Shown piece by piece: positions 27,108 through 36,596 of a stretch of 64,000 nt of DNA. Source of the DNA: Tepidanaerobacteraceae bacterium (GTDB taxonomy: Bacteria; Bacillota; Thermosediminibacteria; Thermosediminibacterales; Tepidanaerobacteraceae); contig JANLFP010000002.1 of the NCBI GenBank assembly GCA_024655905.1, positions 73,829-137,828 on the forward strand, in the 5' to 3' direction. The notes under the pieces were generated by a model. That model saw only the letters and a program-made list of their open reading frames with translations. It was not told the DNA's origin and ran no database searches. The stretch's first letter is position 1, and each line of letters opens with the position of its first letter. Made by a program: the position numbers and the translations under genes.

Positions 27108-27515
27108 TTATTCATCGGGGAACCAGAGTGATATTTCACGCTCGGCGCTTGCAGCGCTGTCGGAACCATGGACCAGGTTTTCAGTGGTGGAGGTGGCAAA
27201 ATCCCCGCGAATGGAGCCGGGAAGCGCTTCCTCGACTTTTGTTGCTCCGTTCAACAGCCGCACCAGGCTTATGGCTTTGTCACCTTCCAGCACCATGGCA
27301 AAAACCGGCCCGGAAGTGATGTAATCGATGAGATCCGGAAAGAAGGGTTTTGAAGAATGCTCGTGGTAATGTTTTTCAGCCAGTTCCTTTGACGCTTTCA
27401 TGAGTTTTGCTTTGATGATTCTTAAACCTTTCTGTTCGTACCTCTGCAATATCGTCCCCACCAGACCGCGCTTGACGCCATCGGGCTTTACCATTGCGAA
27501 AGTTTTTTCTAACAT
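27108..27515 (-). CDS. ndk: Nucleoside diphosphate kinase
   Basis: A 135-residue enzyme that balances NTP pools by phospho-His ping-pong transfer. The start [18 protein letters not shown] is diagnostic. The active His lies in the usual N-x-x-H-G-S-D-S block ([16 protein letters not shown]) near 108-123. ATG 27515 follows GGAGG; longer readings to 27551 lack a site. It is convergent with the nicotinate phosphoribosyltransferase gene, eight bases apart. Confidence 0.97.
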   Translation of the reverse strand: MLEKTFAMVKPDGVKRGLVGTILQRYEQKGLRIIKAKLMKASKELAEKHYHEHSSKPFFPDLIDYITSGPVFAMVLEGDKAISLVRLLNGATKVEEALPGSIRGDFATSTTENLVHGSDSAASAEREISLWFPDE

Positions 27516-27744
27516 AATCAACCCTCCATTTAGACAGAATGGCAAAATCAATTCGTTTCAATATTTTAACAAAAATTAGGAATCATTACAAGCCGAAATC
27601 TCCAACCATTGGAAATTGACCTCGGATAAGGGATATATTATAATCTTTTTTGAAAAGCAATTTTATGAAAGGGGACACACCTCCTTTTCCGGGGCTGAGT
27701 CGGCGAGAATTGAAGGATGTCCCAAAAATCCTCGGGAGGAAACC

Positions 27745-29367
27745 ATGAAAAGGTTACAGTTTTTTTTGACAGTTTTTTTAATATTCACCCTTTTACTAAC
27801 AGGGTGTTCCGGCAGACCTGCGAAGCCTGCTCAGGAGAAAACATCTGAAAGCAGCATTTCCGCAGTTCCAAAAAACGGCGGGAAAATTACTATTGGAGTA
27901 ACTTCCGCGATAAATCTCGATCCCTTACAGATAAAAACCGACGAGGAAAAATCCATAGATTCACTGATACATGAAGGATTGGTCAGTATTGACGGGCAGG
28001 GCCGGATAAAACCGGCACTGGCTTCTGCCTGGGAAATTTCTTCGGATGGAAGGATATACACTTTTAAATTGATGAATAATGTAAAATGGCATAATGGTGG
28101 TTTTTTTTCTTCAGATGACGTAATCGCTACTTTTAATGAGATAAAACAGATAAAAATTCAACAGGAAAAGCAGAATAAGGTTAAAGCATTCCCCGAATTT
28201 GACAATATAGAGAGTTATTATGCTCCGGATACCCATACATTCGTAGTAAACCTGTTCAAACCCGATGCGGGTTTCCTATATGATATGACCGTAGGAATAT
28301 TGCCGGCATCCAACATTTCGCAAAATTCTTCCGAAACCCAGCAGAAGTCTAATCTGCAAGGGACGGGAAAATATAAGGTTGTAAGACAGGGCAGCGATAC
28401 CATCGAGCTTAAAAAAAATGAGGACTATTATGGCAAAAAACCTTATATAGATGACATCGTTGTACGAATCTTTCCGGATACAAATTCTATGAAAGAGGCC
28501 TTTAAAAACCGGGAGATTGACATGATGCCGATAGAGGCTCAGGACTGGGGTATTTTTCAGGACATGACAAATGCAAATCTTCTCCACTATCCCTCCCGCT
28601 ATTTTGAATTTATGGCTCTCAATCTAAAAAATAATCTTTTTAGCGATGTCCGCGTTCGGCAAGCCATTCTAATGAGCATAGATAGAAGTAAGATATTGCA
28701 GGATACCACCTTGGGCAGAGGCGTCGTTATAGACGGTCCGATATTGCCATTTTCGTGGGCTTATAATCCCCAGCTTCAGCATCAGGTTTTCAACAAGGAC
28801 AAAGCCGTACAGATGTTGAAAGAGGCAGGCTGGGGCGATGAAGACGGCGATGGCATACTGGAGAAAAAGATGAACCGCAAAAAGATAAAATTTGAGTTTG
28901 AATTGCTGGTAAACGAGTCAAATGCATCCCGATACCAGGCGGCTTCGGATATTCAGAAGGATTTGAAGGAAGTGGGCATATCCGCAAAAATGGTGAATGT
29001 ATCCTGGGAGGAACTGAAAACTAGGGTTATGGAGAAGAAGTATGATGCCGCTATTATGGGGTGGAAGCTTTCGCCCAATCCCGATTTAAGATTCATGTTT
29101 TCGCAGGATGAAATAAAAAGCGGATATAATTTCGTATCTTACGCTAACCCTCAACTTGATGAATTATTGATAAAAGCGCAGTCGTCAAATCTGGAAGAAG
29201 TCAGGAAAACCCTGCTCTATCAGGCACAGGAGATTATCAGCAGCGAACTCCCGTACATCTTTCTATACAGCCCCAATGCCCTGCTGGCGGTAAATAAGAG
29301 GATAAGAGGCTTTCAACCAGACCCAATCAATATTTTTAACACCATTGATAGCTGGTGGGTGGAGTAA
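27745..29367 (+). CDS. Orphan family 5 substrate-binding lipoprotein (OppA/DppA-like)
   Basis: A 540-residue extracellular binding protein. Signal peptide and lipobox LLTGC (Cys about 20) are clear, with a Pro/Lys/Ser linker. SBP5 features include IHEGLVSIDGQGRIKPALAS and KLMNNVKWHNGGFFSSDDVI. ATG 27745 has GGGAGGA upstream. No permease or ATPase follows, so it either feeds another Opp/Dpp system or acts as a sensor. A small membrane protein follows 43 bp later. Confidence 0.92.
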   Translation: MKRLQFFLTVFLIFTLLLTGCSGRPAKPAQEKTSESSISAVPKNGGKITIGVTSAINLDPLQIKTDEEKSIDSLIHEGLVSIDGQGRIKPALASAWEISSDGRIYTFKLMNNVKWHNGGFFSSDDVIATFNEIKQIKIQQEKQNKVKAFPEFDNIESYYAPDTHTFVVNLFKPDAGFLYDMTVGILPASNISQNSSETQQKSNLQGTGKYKVVRQGSDTIELKKNEDYYGKKPYIDDIVVRIFPDTNSMKEAFKNREIDMMPIEAQDWGIFQDMTNANLLHYPSRYFEFMALNLKNNLFSDVRVRQAILMSIDRSKILQDTTLGRGVVIDGPILPFSWAYNPQLQHQVFNKDKAVQMLKEAGWGDEDGDGILEKKMNRKKIKFEFELLVNESNASRYQAASDIQKDLKEVGISAKMVNVSWEELKTRVMEKKYDAAIMGWKLSPNPDLRFMFSQDEIKSGYNFVSYANPQLDELLIKAQSSNLEEVRKTLLYQAQEIISSELPYIFLYSPNALLAVNKRIRGFQPDPINIFNTIDSWWVE

Positions 29368-29410
29368 ATCATGAAAATAACTATACACGGTGAAAAAAGG
29401 AGCTTTGCGT

Positions 29411-29632
29411 ATGGAAAAGAATGCCCGAAGCGGTGAAAATTATTTTTATCATGAACACGATACCGGTGAGGGGAAACACGGGGAAGACTTCGGGAGAAAA
29501 ACAGATTTAGGCGCAAAGGACATTATCGCCATGATCATAGCTGCTTTTGAACTGGTGCTTCCTCCTCTTCTGATGATGTTTGGAGCAGTGTTGCTGGTTT
29601 ATTTCGCATTGAAGCTGATGTCGGGCTATTAA
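29411..29632 (+). CDS. Small single-span membrane protein, unknown
   Basis: A 73-residue protein with a charged, His/Glu/Gly-rich N-terminal half and one strong membrane span in the C-terminal third (PPLLMMFGAVLLVYFALKLM). AAAAAGGAG precedes ATG 29411. I do not recognise a family. It trails the orphan binding protein gene closely and may be cotranscribed. Confidence 0.6.
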   Translation: MEKNARSGENYFYHEHDTGEGKHGEDFGRKTDLGAKDIIAMIIAAFELVLPPLLMMFGAVLLVYFALKLMSGY

Positions 29633-29667
29633 GGGAAGGTCTTATAGCATGTGCCGGGAGTGAAAGT

Positions 29668-29735
29668 TAGCTTGAAAATAACTTTTCACTGCTATTTGTG
29701 CCGCCAGCGGTAGCGGCGGAATGGAGGTTAAAATG
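29668..29735 (+). repeat. Dispersed ribosome-site repeat, copy A
   Basis: First of four copies of a roughly 68-bp element: TAGCTTGAAAATAACTTTTC at the left, a central CTATTTGTG, a hairpin CCGCC-N9-GGCGG, then GGAGGTTAAAATG. The ATG here opens only 13 codons, which end within the promoter of tRNA-Leu(GAG), so no gene is served in this copy. Confidence 0.9.
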
Positions 29736-29756
29736 AATAAAGACTTTCACATCATA

Positions 29757-29785
29757 TTGACATTAATGCGATAACGGTTTATAAT
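29757..29785 (+). promoter_or_regulatory. Consensus sigma-A promoter for tRNA-Leu(GAG)
   Basis: TTGACA at 29757-29762, exactly 17 bp, then TATAAT at 29780-29785. Both hexamers are perfect. Initiation is expected near 29792, 8 nt before the mature tRNA. Confidence 0.93.
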
Positions 29786-29799
29786 ATTTATTGTCAAAT

Positions 29800-29883
29800 G
29801 CGGAGATGGCGGAATTGGCAGACGCGTACGTTTGAGGGGCGTATGGGACGACCGTGCGGGTTCGATTCCCGCTCTCCGCACCA
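29800..29883 (+). tRNA. tRNA-Leu (anticodon GAG)
   Basis: An 84-nt class II tRNA with encoded CCA. The acceptor GCGGAGA pairs with TCTCCGC. The anticodon arm is TACGT-TTGAGGG-GCGTA, giving GAG. The T arm is GCGGG-TTCGATT-CCCGC. Confidence 0.96.
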
Positions 29884-29896
29884 TAAAATTATGAAG

Positions 29897-29927
29897 ATAA
29901 AAGCCTAAAAGGGCTTTTATTTTTTTA
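29897..29927 (+). terminator. Intrinsic terminator after tRNA-Leu(GAG)
   Basis: ATAAAAGCC-TAAAAG-GGCTTTTAT, nine pairs, followed by T7. Confidence 0.9.
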
Positions 29928-30043
29928 TTGCAATTTAAGACACGGGACCCATGGAAGTTAAAAGATAATATTTTAAAGAGTATGATTTTATGATATATTA
30001 AGTAAGTAAGTAGGAATAAATATAAAATTCACGGAGGGAAATT

Positions 30044-30562
30044 ATGCCTAGATTATCCAGGTATTTAAAAGCCGATATAGAACGGGGATTCATTCTAGCG
30101 TATTATGAACTGGTAAAAGGTTGCAAAGTCAGCCTGGATATATCCGGAGAGAATATTATTCCGGTAGTGGCTTTTGCCCATAAACCCGGCGAAATCTATG
30201 CCATGGATTTTTCAAGCAAGTATCATTTTACTGAAAATGAAAAATCTAAAACCAGGTTACACAGGGTAAAGAGGATTATCGAAGAACTTGCGAAATATGC
30301 AGAATTTGCAGAGAAGCAAACTGGAGCTGAATACAAGTCGATTTATGAGATATGGTGCTTTTTACCGCCAAATAATTTTGTTACAGAAACCATAACCGCC
30401 GCCCAAAAGGAGGGTTTACCTGTAAAACTGGTGAGCCTGGAAGAGGTGCATGAGAGAATAAAACAGGTGGCACTACTGGAGCCGTTAAAGCGGGATATGA
30501 TTTATGAAAACGCTTTTCTCTGGGCGGCAACTTTATTCCGGGAAGCAGGTGCATGGAAATAA
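30044..30562 (+). CDS. Unknown protein linked to the type III restriction locus
   Basis: A 172-residue soluble protein of mixed alpha/beta character, starting PRLSRYLKADIERGFILAYY. The middle (about 55-95) is rich in Lys/Glu and helical. It contains a strand-like segment SIYEIWCFLPPNNFVTETI and no recognisable catalytic motif. The ribosome site GGAGGG is strong, and it stands 29 bp before the Mod gene, so it is probably cotranscribed with the restriction-modification genes. It may be an accessory or control subunit. I do not recognise the family. Confidence 0.7.
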   Translation: MPRLSRYLKADIERGFILAYYELVKGCKVSLDISGENIIPVVAFAHKPGEIYAMDFSSKYHFTENEKSKTRLHRVKRIIEELAKYAEFAEKQTGAEYKSIYEIWCFLPPNNFVTETITAAQKEGLPVKLVSLEEVHERIKQVALLEPLKRDMIYENAFLWAATLFREAGAWK

Positions 30563-30591
30563 ATGTTGAAGTTATATAAGGGGGATATTCA

Positions 30592-33105
30592 ATGGTTAAA
30601 AGTTATATTGATGAGGATATAAGGTATATCGAACAATATGAACATAAGGGAAAAACAAGACTCAACAACCCGCCAGTGGGATTGGTTACACCGCAGACCG
30701 AAAGAGAAAGCGGCAAGAAGAAATATCAATATGATCCGCATATAGACCCTTCCCTGCAGTGGGCCGGAAAGGCAGAGCATATGTCTTTTGAAGTTCCCAC
30801 TGTATCCCTTCATGTCCATGAACGGATTGATCCACGCAAGATAATTGATCAGTTCCGTAACTACCAGTGGCCAAAACACGAACAGCTTTCATTATTTGAA
30901 ACAAAAGAGGAGTACCTTCCCATGCGGGAAGCAGTGGAGTTCTACAAACACCGCCACAACTGGACAAACCGTCTGATTGCCGGTGACAGTCTGCTGGTAA
31001 TGAACTCCCTACTTGAGAAAGAAGGTATGGCAGGCCAGGTACAGACGATTTACATAGACCCGCCGTATGGAATAAAATACGGCTCCAATTTTCAGCCGTT
31101 TGTGAACAAGCGGGACGTCAAGGATGGCAAGGATGAGGATCTGACTCAGGAACCGGAAATGATCAAGGCCTTCCGGGATACCTGGGAACTGGGGATTCAT
31201 TCGTATTTAACTTACCTGCGGGACAGACTGCTTTTGGCGAAGGAGTTGCTGCACGAAAGTGGGAGCATTTTTGTACAGATCAGCGATGAAAACGTGCATC
31301 TTGTAAGATGCTTGATGGATGAGGTGTTTGGGAAAGAAAACTTTATAAGTCAAATATCATTTCGAAAAAAAACTATGCCCCTTGGCGCCAAATATATGGA
31401 ACAAATGCATGATTTTATACTTTTTTATGCAAAAAACAAACAGGTAATTAAATATAGAGATTTATATATTAACTATAGTGTAGAAGGTTCACAGGATTGG
31501 AAGTGGGTTGAGTTACCAGATGGTACGCGAAGAGAAATGACAAAAGAAGAAAGAAATAATTTTTCTTTACTACCTAAAGGTAGCAGAATTTACAGATTAA
31601 AGCATCCTTCACCTATAGGAGAAAATGAAAAAAATAAATATGATTTTTATTTTCAAGGCAAGAAATACTCACCACCTCAAAATGGATGGGGGATGGAGCT
31701 TGAGAAATTAGAAAGACTAGCTAAAGCTAATAGGATTCAAGTAAAAGGTAATATGTTAAACTACATTCTTTACTTCGATGACTTTCCTGTTACAAAGTTA
31801 ACATCGCCATGGAATGATACGGTAGGTCCTCAAGATAAAACATATGTAGTACAAACGAGCGAATTACCGATCCAACGCTGTATCCTTATGACCACCGACC
31901 CGGGCGATCTGGTATTCGACCCTACCTGCGGCTCTGGCACCACCGCCTACGTCGCCGAGCAGTGGGGGCGCCGCTGGATTACCTGCGACACTTCCCGGGT
32001 TGCTATTGCCTTAGCTAAGCAGCGGCTCATGACGGCGGTTTTCGACTACTATGAGCTTGCCCGCCCGGAAGAAGGGGTAGGAAGTGGGTTTAGATATAAG
32101 ACGGTACCGCATATCACATTAAAATCCATCGCCAACAATGAACCGCCAGCCGAAGAGACCCTCTATGACCAGCCATATATCGACCGTAAGAAGATTCGCG
32201 TTACCGGTCCGTTTACCGTGGAAGCCGTGCCGGCCCCCACCGTTAAGTCTCTGGATGATGTGGGCGAAGATGAAGGGGCTTCCGATATTTCAGTAGTCAG
32301 ATCCGGCGAAACATTGCGGCAGGCGGAATGGCGCCAGGAACTGCTGCGGACCGGTATCCGGGCAAAGAACGGGCAGCGCATCGAATTTTCCCGGGTGGAG
32401 CCTTTCCAGGGGTCAAGATGGATTCAGGCAGAGGGAGAGACTAAAGAAGATGTGCCCAAACGGGTGTTGATTTCCTTTGGCCCTGAGTACGCGCCGCTTG
32501 AGCAGAAGCAGGTAGAGCAGGCATGGCAAGAGGCGCGGATGTTCCGACCGGATATACTCCTTTTCTGCGCTTTCCAGTTCGACGAGGAAGCTGCAAAAGA
32601 TATTGACGAATTGAAACCGGAGATAGCCGGGATGCAGCTTTTAAAGGTACAGATGAATGCAGACCTGTTTACAGAGGATTTGAAGAAAAAACGTTCTGGC
32701 AATGACAGTTTCTGGCTCATCGGCCAGCCTGATGTAAAAGTAAAGAGAATAGCTAAAGGCGAAGATAAAGGCAAATATCAGGTTGAGGTGTTAGGTTTCG
32801 ATTATTACAACACCAAGACTGGCAATGTGGAATCAGGCGGCAAAAACAACATTGCCATGTGGATGCTGGATACAAATTACGACGGGCGCAGTCTTTTCCC
32901 AACTCAGGTCTTTTTTCCAATGGCTGGTGCGGGTGGAGGATGGGCCAAATTGGCAAGGACATTGAGGGCGGAAATTGATGAGGAACGGATGGAGGCCTTC
33001 AGAGGGACTACCAGCTTGCCTTTTGAAGTGGGTCCCAACAAGACCATTGCCGTAAAAATTATTGATGACAGAGGGATTGAAAGCCTGCGAGTAATTAGGC
33101 TATAA
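30592..33105 (+). CDS. Type III restriction-modification DNA methyltransferase (Mod-like)
   Basis: An 837-residue adenine-specific methyltransferase. The catalytic DPPY motif is in IYIDPPYGIKYGSNF near 153-167, and the SAM-binding motif FDPTCGSGTTAYVAEQWG lies later, near 443-460. This order (IV before I) is the beta class used by type III Mod proteins. The segment between them (about 31340-31870) is much richer in A+T than the flanks and should be the target-recognition domain. It is followed nine bases later by the res gene. It could methylate even though Res is broken. Confidence 0.92.
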   Translation: MVKSYIDEDIRYIEQYEHKGKTRLNNPPVGLVTPQTERESGKKKYQYDPHIDPSLQWAGKAEHMSFEVPTVSLHVHERIDPRKIIDQFRNYQWPKHEQLSLFETKEEYLPMREAVEFYKHRHNWTNRLIAGDSLLVMNSLLEKEGMAGQVQTIYIDPPYGIKYGSNFQPFVNKRDVKDGKDEDLTQEPEMIKAFRDTWELGIHSYLTYLRDRLLLAKELLHESGSIFVQISDENVHLVRCLMDEVFGKENFISQISFRKKTMPLGAKYMEQMHDFILFYAKNKQVIKYRDLYINYSVEGSQDWKWVELPDGTRREMTKEERNNFSLLPKGSRIYRLKHPSPIGENEKNKYDFYFQGKKYSPPQNGWGMELEKLERLAKANRIQVKGNMLNYILYFDDFPVTKLTSPWNDTVGPQDKTYVVQTSELPIQRCILMTTDPGDLVFDPTCGSGTTAYVAEQWGRRWITCDTSRVAIALAKQRLMTAVFDYYELARPEEGVGSGFRYKTVPHITLKSIANNEPPAEETLYDQPYIDRKKIRVTGPFTVEAVPAPTVKSLDDVGEDEGASDISVVRSGETLRQAEWRQELLRTGIRAKNGQRIEFSRVEPFQGSRWIQAEGETKEDVPKRVLISFGPEYAPLEQKQVEQAWQEARMFRPDILLFCAFQFDEEAAKDIDELKPEIAGMQLLKVQMNADLFTEDLKKKRSGNDSFWLIGQPDVKVKRIAKGEDKGKYQVEVLGFDYYNTKTGNVESGGKNNIAMWMLDTNYDGRSLFPTQVFFPMAGAGGGWAKLARTLRAEIDEERMEAFRGTTSLPFEVGPNKTIAVKIIDDRGIESLRVIRL

Positions 33106-33114
33106 GGAGGAACT

Positions 33115-35907
33115 ATGGCTGGACAGAAGATTATTGATAAGCTGATTATAAACTCGCCGTATGAGGAACCGAAATTTTACTGGCATTATGATAGAGAAAC
33201 GAGAACATTTGAAAAACGGAAGGGCAGAAGGCCTGCCGGATACGTCGTCGCCTCGGAAAGCAGCAAATCTTTTGATGACCCTGGTGTATTTGTGCCTATC
33301 AAGCTGGTAAATGACATACGGCCAAGGGTAAAGACCTGGCGGGAAGCCGGATATCCCGGAGTGACCGGGATGACAAAGCGGCTGCTTTCTTACTGGAGGG
33401 ATCCGGGAGAAAGAGCGGACAGGCGATTCTTTTTCTGCCAGCTTGAGGCAATTGAAACGCTGATCTGGCTGTTAGAAGCACCGGATGCAGAAAAAGTTGG
33501 CATACACATTCCGTCGGATGGTGGGGAGTTTAAAAGGATTTGTTCTAAAATGGCCACCGGTTCAGGTAAAACTATTGTAATGGCTATGCTAATAGCATGG
33601 CATGTGCTGAATAAGGTGGTCAATCCCCGCGATACCAGGTTTTCCAAAAACGTACTTATTGTCGCTCCCGGGCTGACGGTAAAGAGCCGGTTAAGTGTAC
33701 TGAATCCGTCCGATATAAATAACTATTATGAAGTGTTTAATATTGTTCCGCCGGGTCTTATGGATTCCCTCCGGCAAGGGAAAATCCTCATTACCAACTG
33801 GCACACATTGGCATGGGAAGACGACGAGAAATTAAAAAAGAAGAAAAGTGTGGATAAGCGAGGGGCCAAGAGCGATGAGGCTTATGTCCGCGAAGTGCTG
33901 GGTGATATGGCCAGTACCCAAAATATTATTGTGATCAATGATGAAGCTCACCACGCCTGGCGCGTTAATCCGGAACTTAAGGTAAAAAGGGAGTTCAAGG
34001 AACAGGAAGCTCAGGCCACGGTATGGGTTGGCGGGCTGGATCGTATTCATCGGGCAAGGGGGGTTCTTTGTTGCTACGACTTTTCGGCCACGCCTTTTGC
34101 ACCGTCGGGGAAAAAAGCCCAGGAAGAGGCGCTTTTCGGCTGGATTGTCAGCGATTTCGGTTTAAACGATGCCATTGAATCTGGGTTGATCAAAACACCA
34201 CGTGTGGTAATCCGAGACGATTCGGCCAGAACATCTGAGCTTAAATCGAGACTTTATCACATTTACATGGATCCTGATGTAAAGGATGACATAAATCGAA
34301 AGGCGCAAGAAAGCGAGCCACTTCCTGACTTGATTATTAATGCATATTATCTTTTGGGGAAGGACTGGTTGGAAACAAAAAAGGCATGGGAAGAGGCAGG
34401 GCAAAAGGTACCTCCGGTGATGATTACTGTTGCTAACCGTACTGAAACCTCTGCAAGAATTAAATATGCTTTTATTCACAACGAAATCATGATACCTGAA
34501 CTCTGCGTCCCTGAGGGTATTTTACAAATTGACAGCAAGGTATTGGACGAGGCTGAGTCGAGCGAAGAAGAAGTTTTTGTAGATATTAACCAGGATGATT
34601 AAGAAGATGGAGCGCCTACGAAAAAGTTAACCAAGAATCAACAGGCTGAAATTCTGCGTCAAACCGTTGATACTGTCGGCCAAGTTGGGAAATTGGGCGA
34701 AAAGATTCAAAACGTTATATCTGTAGGTATGCTTTCGGAAGGCTGGGATGCCAAAACCGTAACCCATATCATGGGTCTCAGGGCTTTTTCCAGTCAGCTC
34801 CTCTGCGAACAGGTGGTCGGAAGAGGATTACGCCGTGTCAGTTATGATGTTGGCGAGGATGGGCTTTTTGAACCAGAGTATGTCAATATTTTTGGAGTGC
34901 CTTTTACATTCCTGCCCCATGAAGGAGGAGATGGTGCACCGCCGCCACCGCCAAAGCCGAAGACAAAAATTGAACCAGTACCAGAAAAAATTGAACACGA
35001 AATTTCTTGGCCAAATATTATTAGGATAGATACTGTTTACAGGCCGAAACTGACTTTAGATTTATGCAAGGTGGAGCCGATAGTGCTGGATCCTTTTGAA
35101 AGCATAACAGAAGCAGAACTGGCCGCAATTATAGCGGGGAAGCCTAACCCTGCTGTTCTTTCTGATATTGATTTGAAAGAAATAGCAGATAGATACCGTA
35201 CCCAGACGATTATTTTTGAAACAGCCAAAAGAATTTATAATATTAATAAGCCGAATTGGAAAGGAAGCAAGGAACTTTTCTTTGCCCAGCTAATAAAGAT
35301 TGTGGGGGAATTTATCGAATCGGACAGGATAGTCATAGCCAGCGAGCGCTTCAATGGTTCAAAAGAGCGGCGCAAGGTATTGATTATCCTGAATATGAAT
35401 AAAATTATCCAGCACATATGGCAGGCTTTAAAAGCTGAAAATTTCGAGAAACGTGTACCCGTTTTTGATAGCGAAAATCCTATCCGTTCTACGTCTGATA
35501 TGCGAGCATGGTATACCAGCAAACCATGCGAGTGGACGCAAAAATCCCACATCAGCCACGTTGTAATTGACAGTAGCTGGGAGGCTACGGAAGCATATAT
35601 ACTCGATAAACACCCTGCTGTTAAGTCATTTGTGAAAAATGATCATCTAGGGTTTAATATTGTTTACAATTATCAAGGCATTGTGCGGAAATATTATCCG
35701 GATTTTATTGTCAGGTTGGTAAATGGAGAATACTTGATTCTTGAGGTAAAAGGGAAAGAAGATATAGTAGCCAAAACAAAACATGCCAGCCTTGCTGAGT
35801 GGGTGGAAGCGGTAAATGCCCATGGTGGGTTTGGCAGATGGAACTGGGCGGTATCTTATATGCCGGGAGACCTTGAGGCTATATTAGAGGGACTTTCAGG
35901 AAGGTAG
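33115..35907 (+). pseudogene. Type III restriction endonuclease (Res), in-frame ochre stop
   Basis: A DEAD/DEAH translocase-nuclease of about 930 codons. Walker A is KMATGSGKTIVMAM; the DEAH box is INDEAHHAW. Helicase motifs V-VI (MLSEGWDAKTVTHIMGLRAF, then VVGRGLRR) lie after the break, and a PD-ExK nuclease motif (YYPDFIVRL, then LILEVKGKED) is near the C-terminus. TAA at 34600-34602 interrupts a continuous frame in an acidic linker between the two RecA-like domains (…VDINQDD, then EDGAPTKKL). No bases appear lost. As read, the product is a 495-residue fragment lacking the nuclease, so restriction should be off. A GTG at 34714 or ATG 34729 could start the second part, but no good ribosome site is seen. 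Confidence 0.9.
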
Positions 35908-35939
35908 AAGATTGATAAGAAGCATAATTGACCTTAGTA

Positions 35940-35995
35940 TTTATATAGAATTTATATAGAACCTAGGCATCGGTATATAATAATTTTATATAGAA
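35940..35995. repeat. Three copies of TTTATATAGAA
   Basis: The 11-mer TTTATATAGAA occurs at 35940, 35951 and 35985 in an AT-rich 150-bp gap after the restriction locus. It may mark the right boundary of that insertion, or be part of the promoter region for the next gene. Confidence 0.7.
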
Positions 35996-36060
35996 TTTTA
36001 TAGTGTCAAATAAATAAGTTACAAAGAAAGTATATAAAACCAAATAGGAAGGTGACCACT

Positions 36061-36576
36061 GTGAAAACATTGCTTGTCATCGATATGTTGAAGGATTTCA
36101 TCGACAAAGAAGGCGTTTTATATGTAGGCCATTCCGGGGAGGCTATCGTACCATTTGTCAGGCAGAAAATTCAAGAATTTAGAGAACAGAAAGAACCGGC
36201 TATTTTTATCTGTGACAATCATCAAAAGGACGACAGGGAGTTTGAAATGTTTCCACCCCACTGCATTGCCGGTACTCCGGGAAGCGATATCATACGCGAA
36301 CTTGATGTAAAAAATGACGATAAGATAATAAGAAAGAGACGCTACAGCGCCTTTTTTGGTACGGATCTGGACCTTTTTTTAAGAGAAAAGGGAATAGATG
36401 AACTATATCTTGTGGGTGTTTGCACCAATATATGCGTGCTCTACACTGCTGCTGACGCCAGAAACCTGGGATACAAGGTAAATGTTTATAGAGATGGCGT
36501 TGCTTCCTTTGATGAAGAGTCCCATAAATTTGCTTTAAAGGAGATGGAAAAAACTCTGGGGTGCATGATACTGTAA
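36061..36576 (+). CDS. Isochorismatase-family cysteine hydrolase (nicotinamidase-like)
   Basis: A 171-residue hydrolase. The catalytic triad fits the family: Asp in LLVIDMLKDF near residue 7, a Lys in KIIRKRRYSAFFGTDL near 87, and the nucleophile Cys in GVCTNICVLYTAADARN near 120. Metal-binding Asp/His candidates lie in ICDNHQKDDREFEMFPPHC. Many such proteins deamidate nicotinamide, which would feed the nicotinate phosphoribosyltransferase at 26 kb, but other amidases share this fold. GTG 36061 has AGGAAGG upstream; GTG 36052 is too close to it. Confidence 0.85.
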   Translation: MKTLLVIDMLKDFIDKEGVLYVGHSGEAIVPFVRQKIQEFREQKEPAIFICDNHQKDDREFEMFPPHCIAGTPGSDIIRELDVKNDDKIIRKRRYSAFFGTDLDLFLREKGIDELYLVGVCTNICVLYTAADARNLGYKVNVYRDGVASFDEESHKFALKEMEKTLGCMIL

Positions 36577-36596
36577 CTTAAACGGAGATGTATTGA

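Noticed and set aside
27560-27744. Longer N-terminus for the orphan OppA-like protein (start 27616)
   Set aside because: The upstream codons lack a ribosome site and would place the signal peptide 43 residues inside the protein.
29371-29436. 21-codon ORF before the small membrane protein
   Set aside because: Overlaps the better-supported gene at 29411 and has no clear ribosome site.
29800-36000. Integrated island with attL/attR at tRNA-Leu(GAG)
   Set aside because: No copy of the tRNA 3' end found after the restriction locus and no integrase gene.
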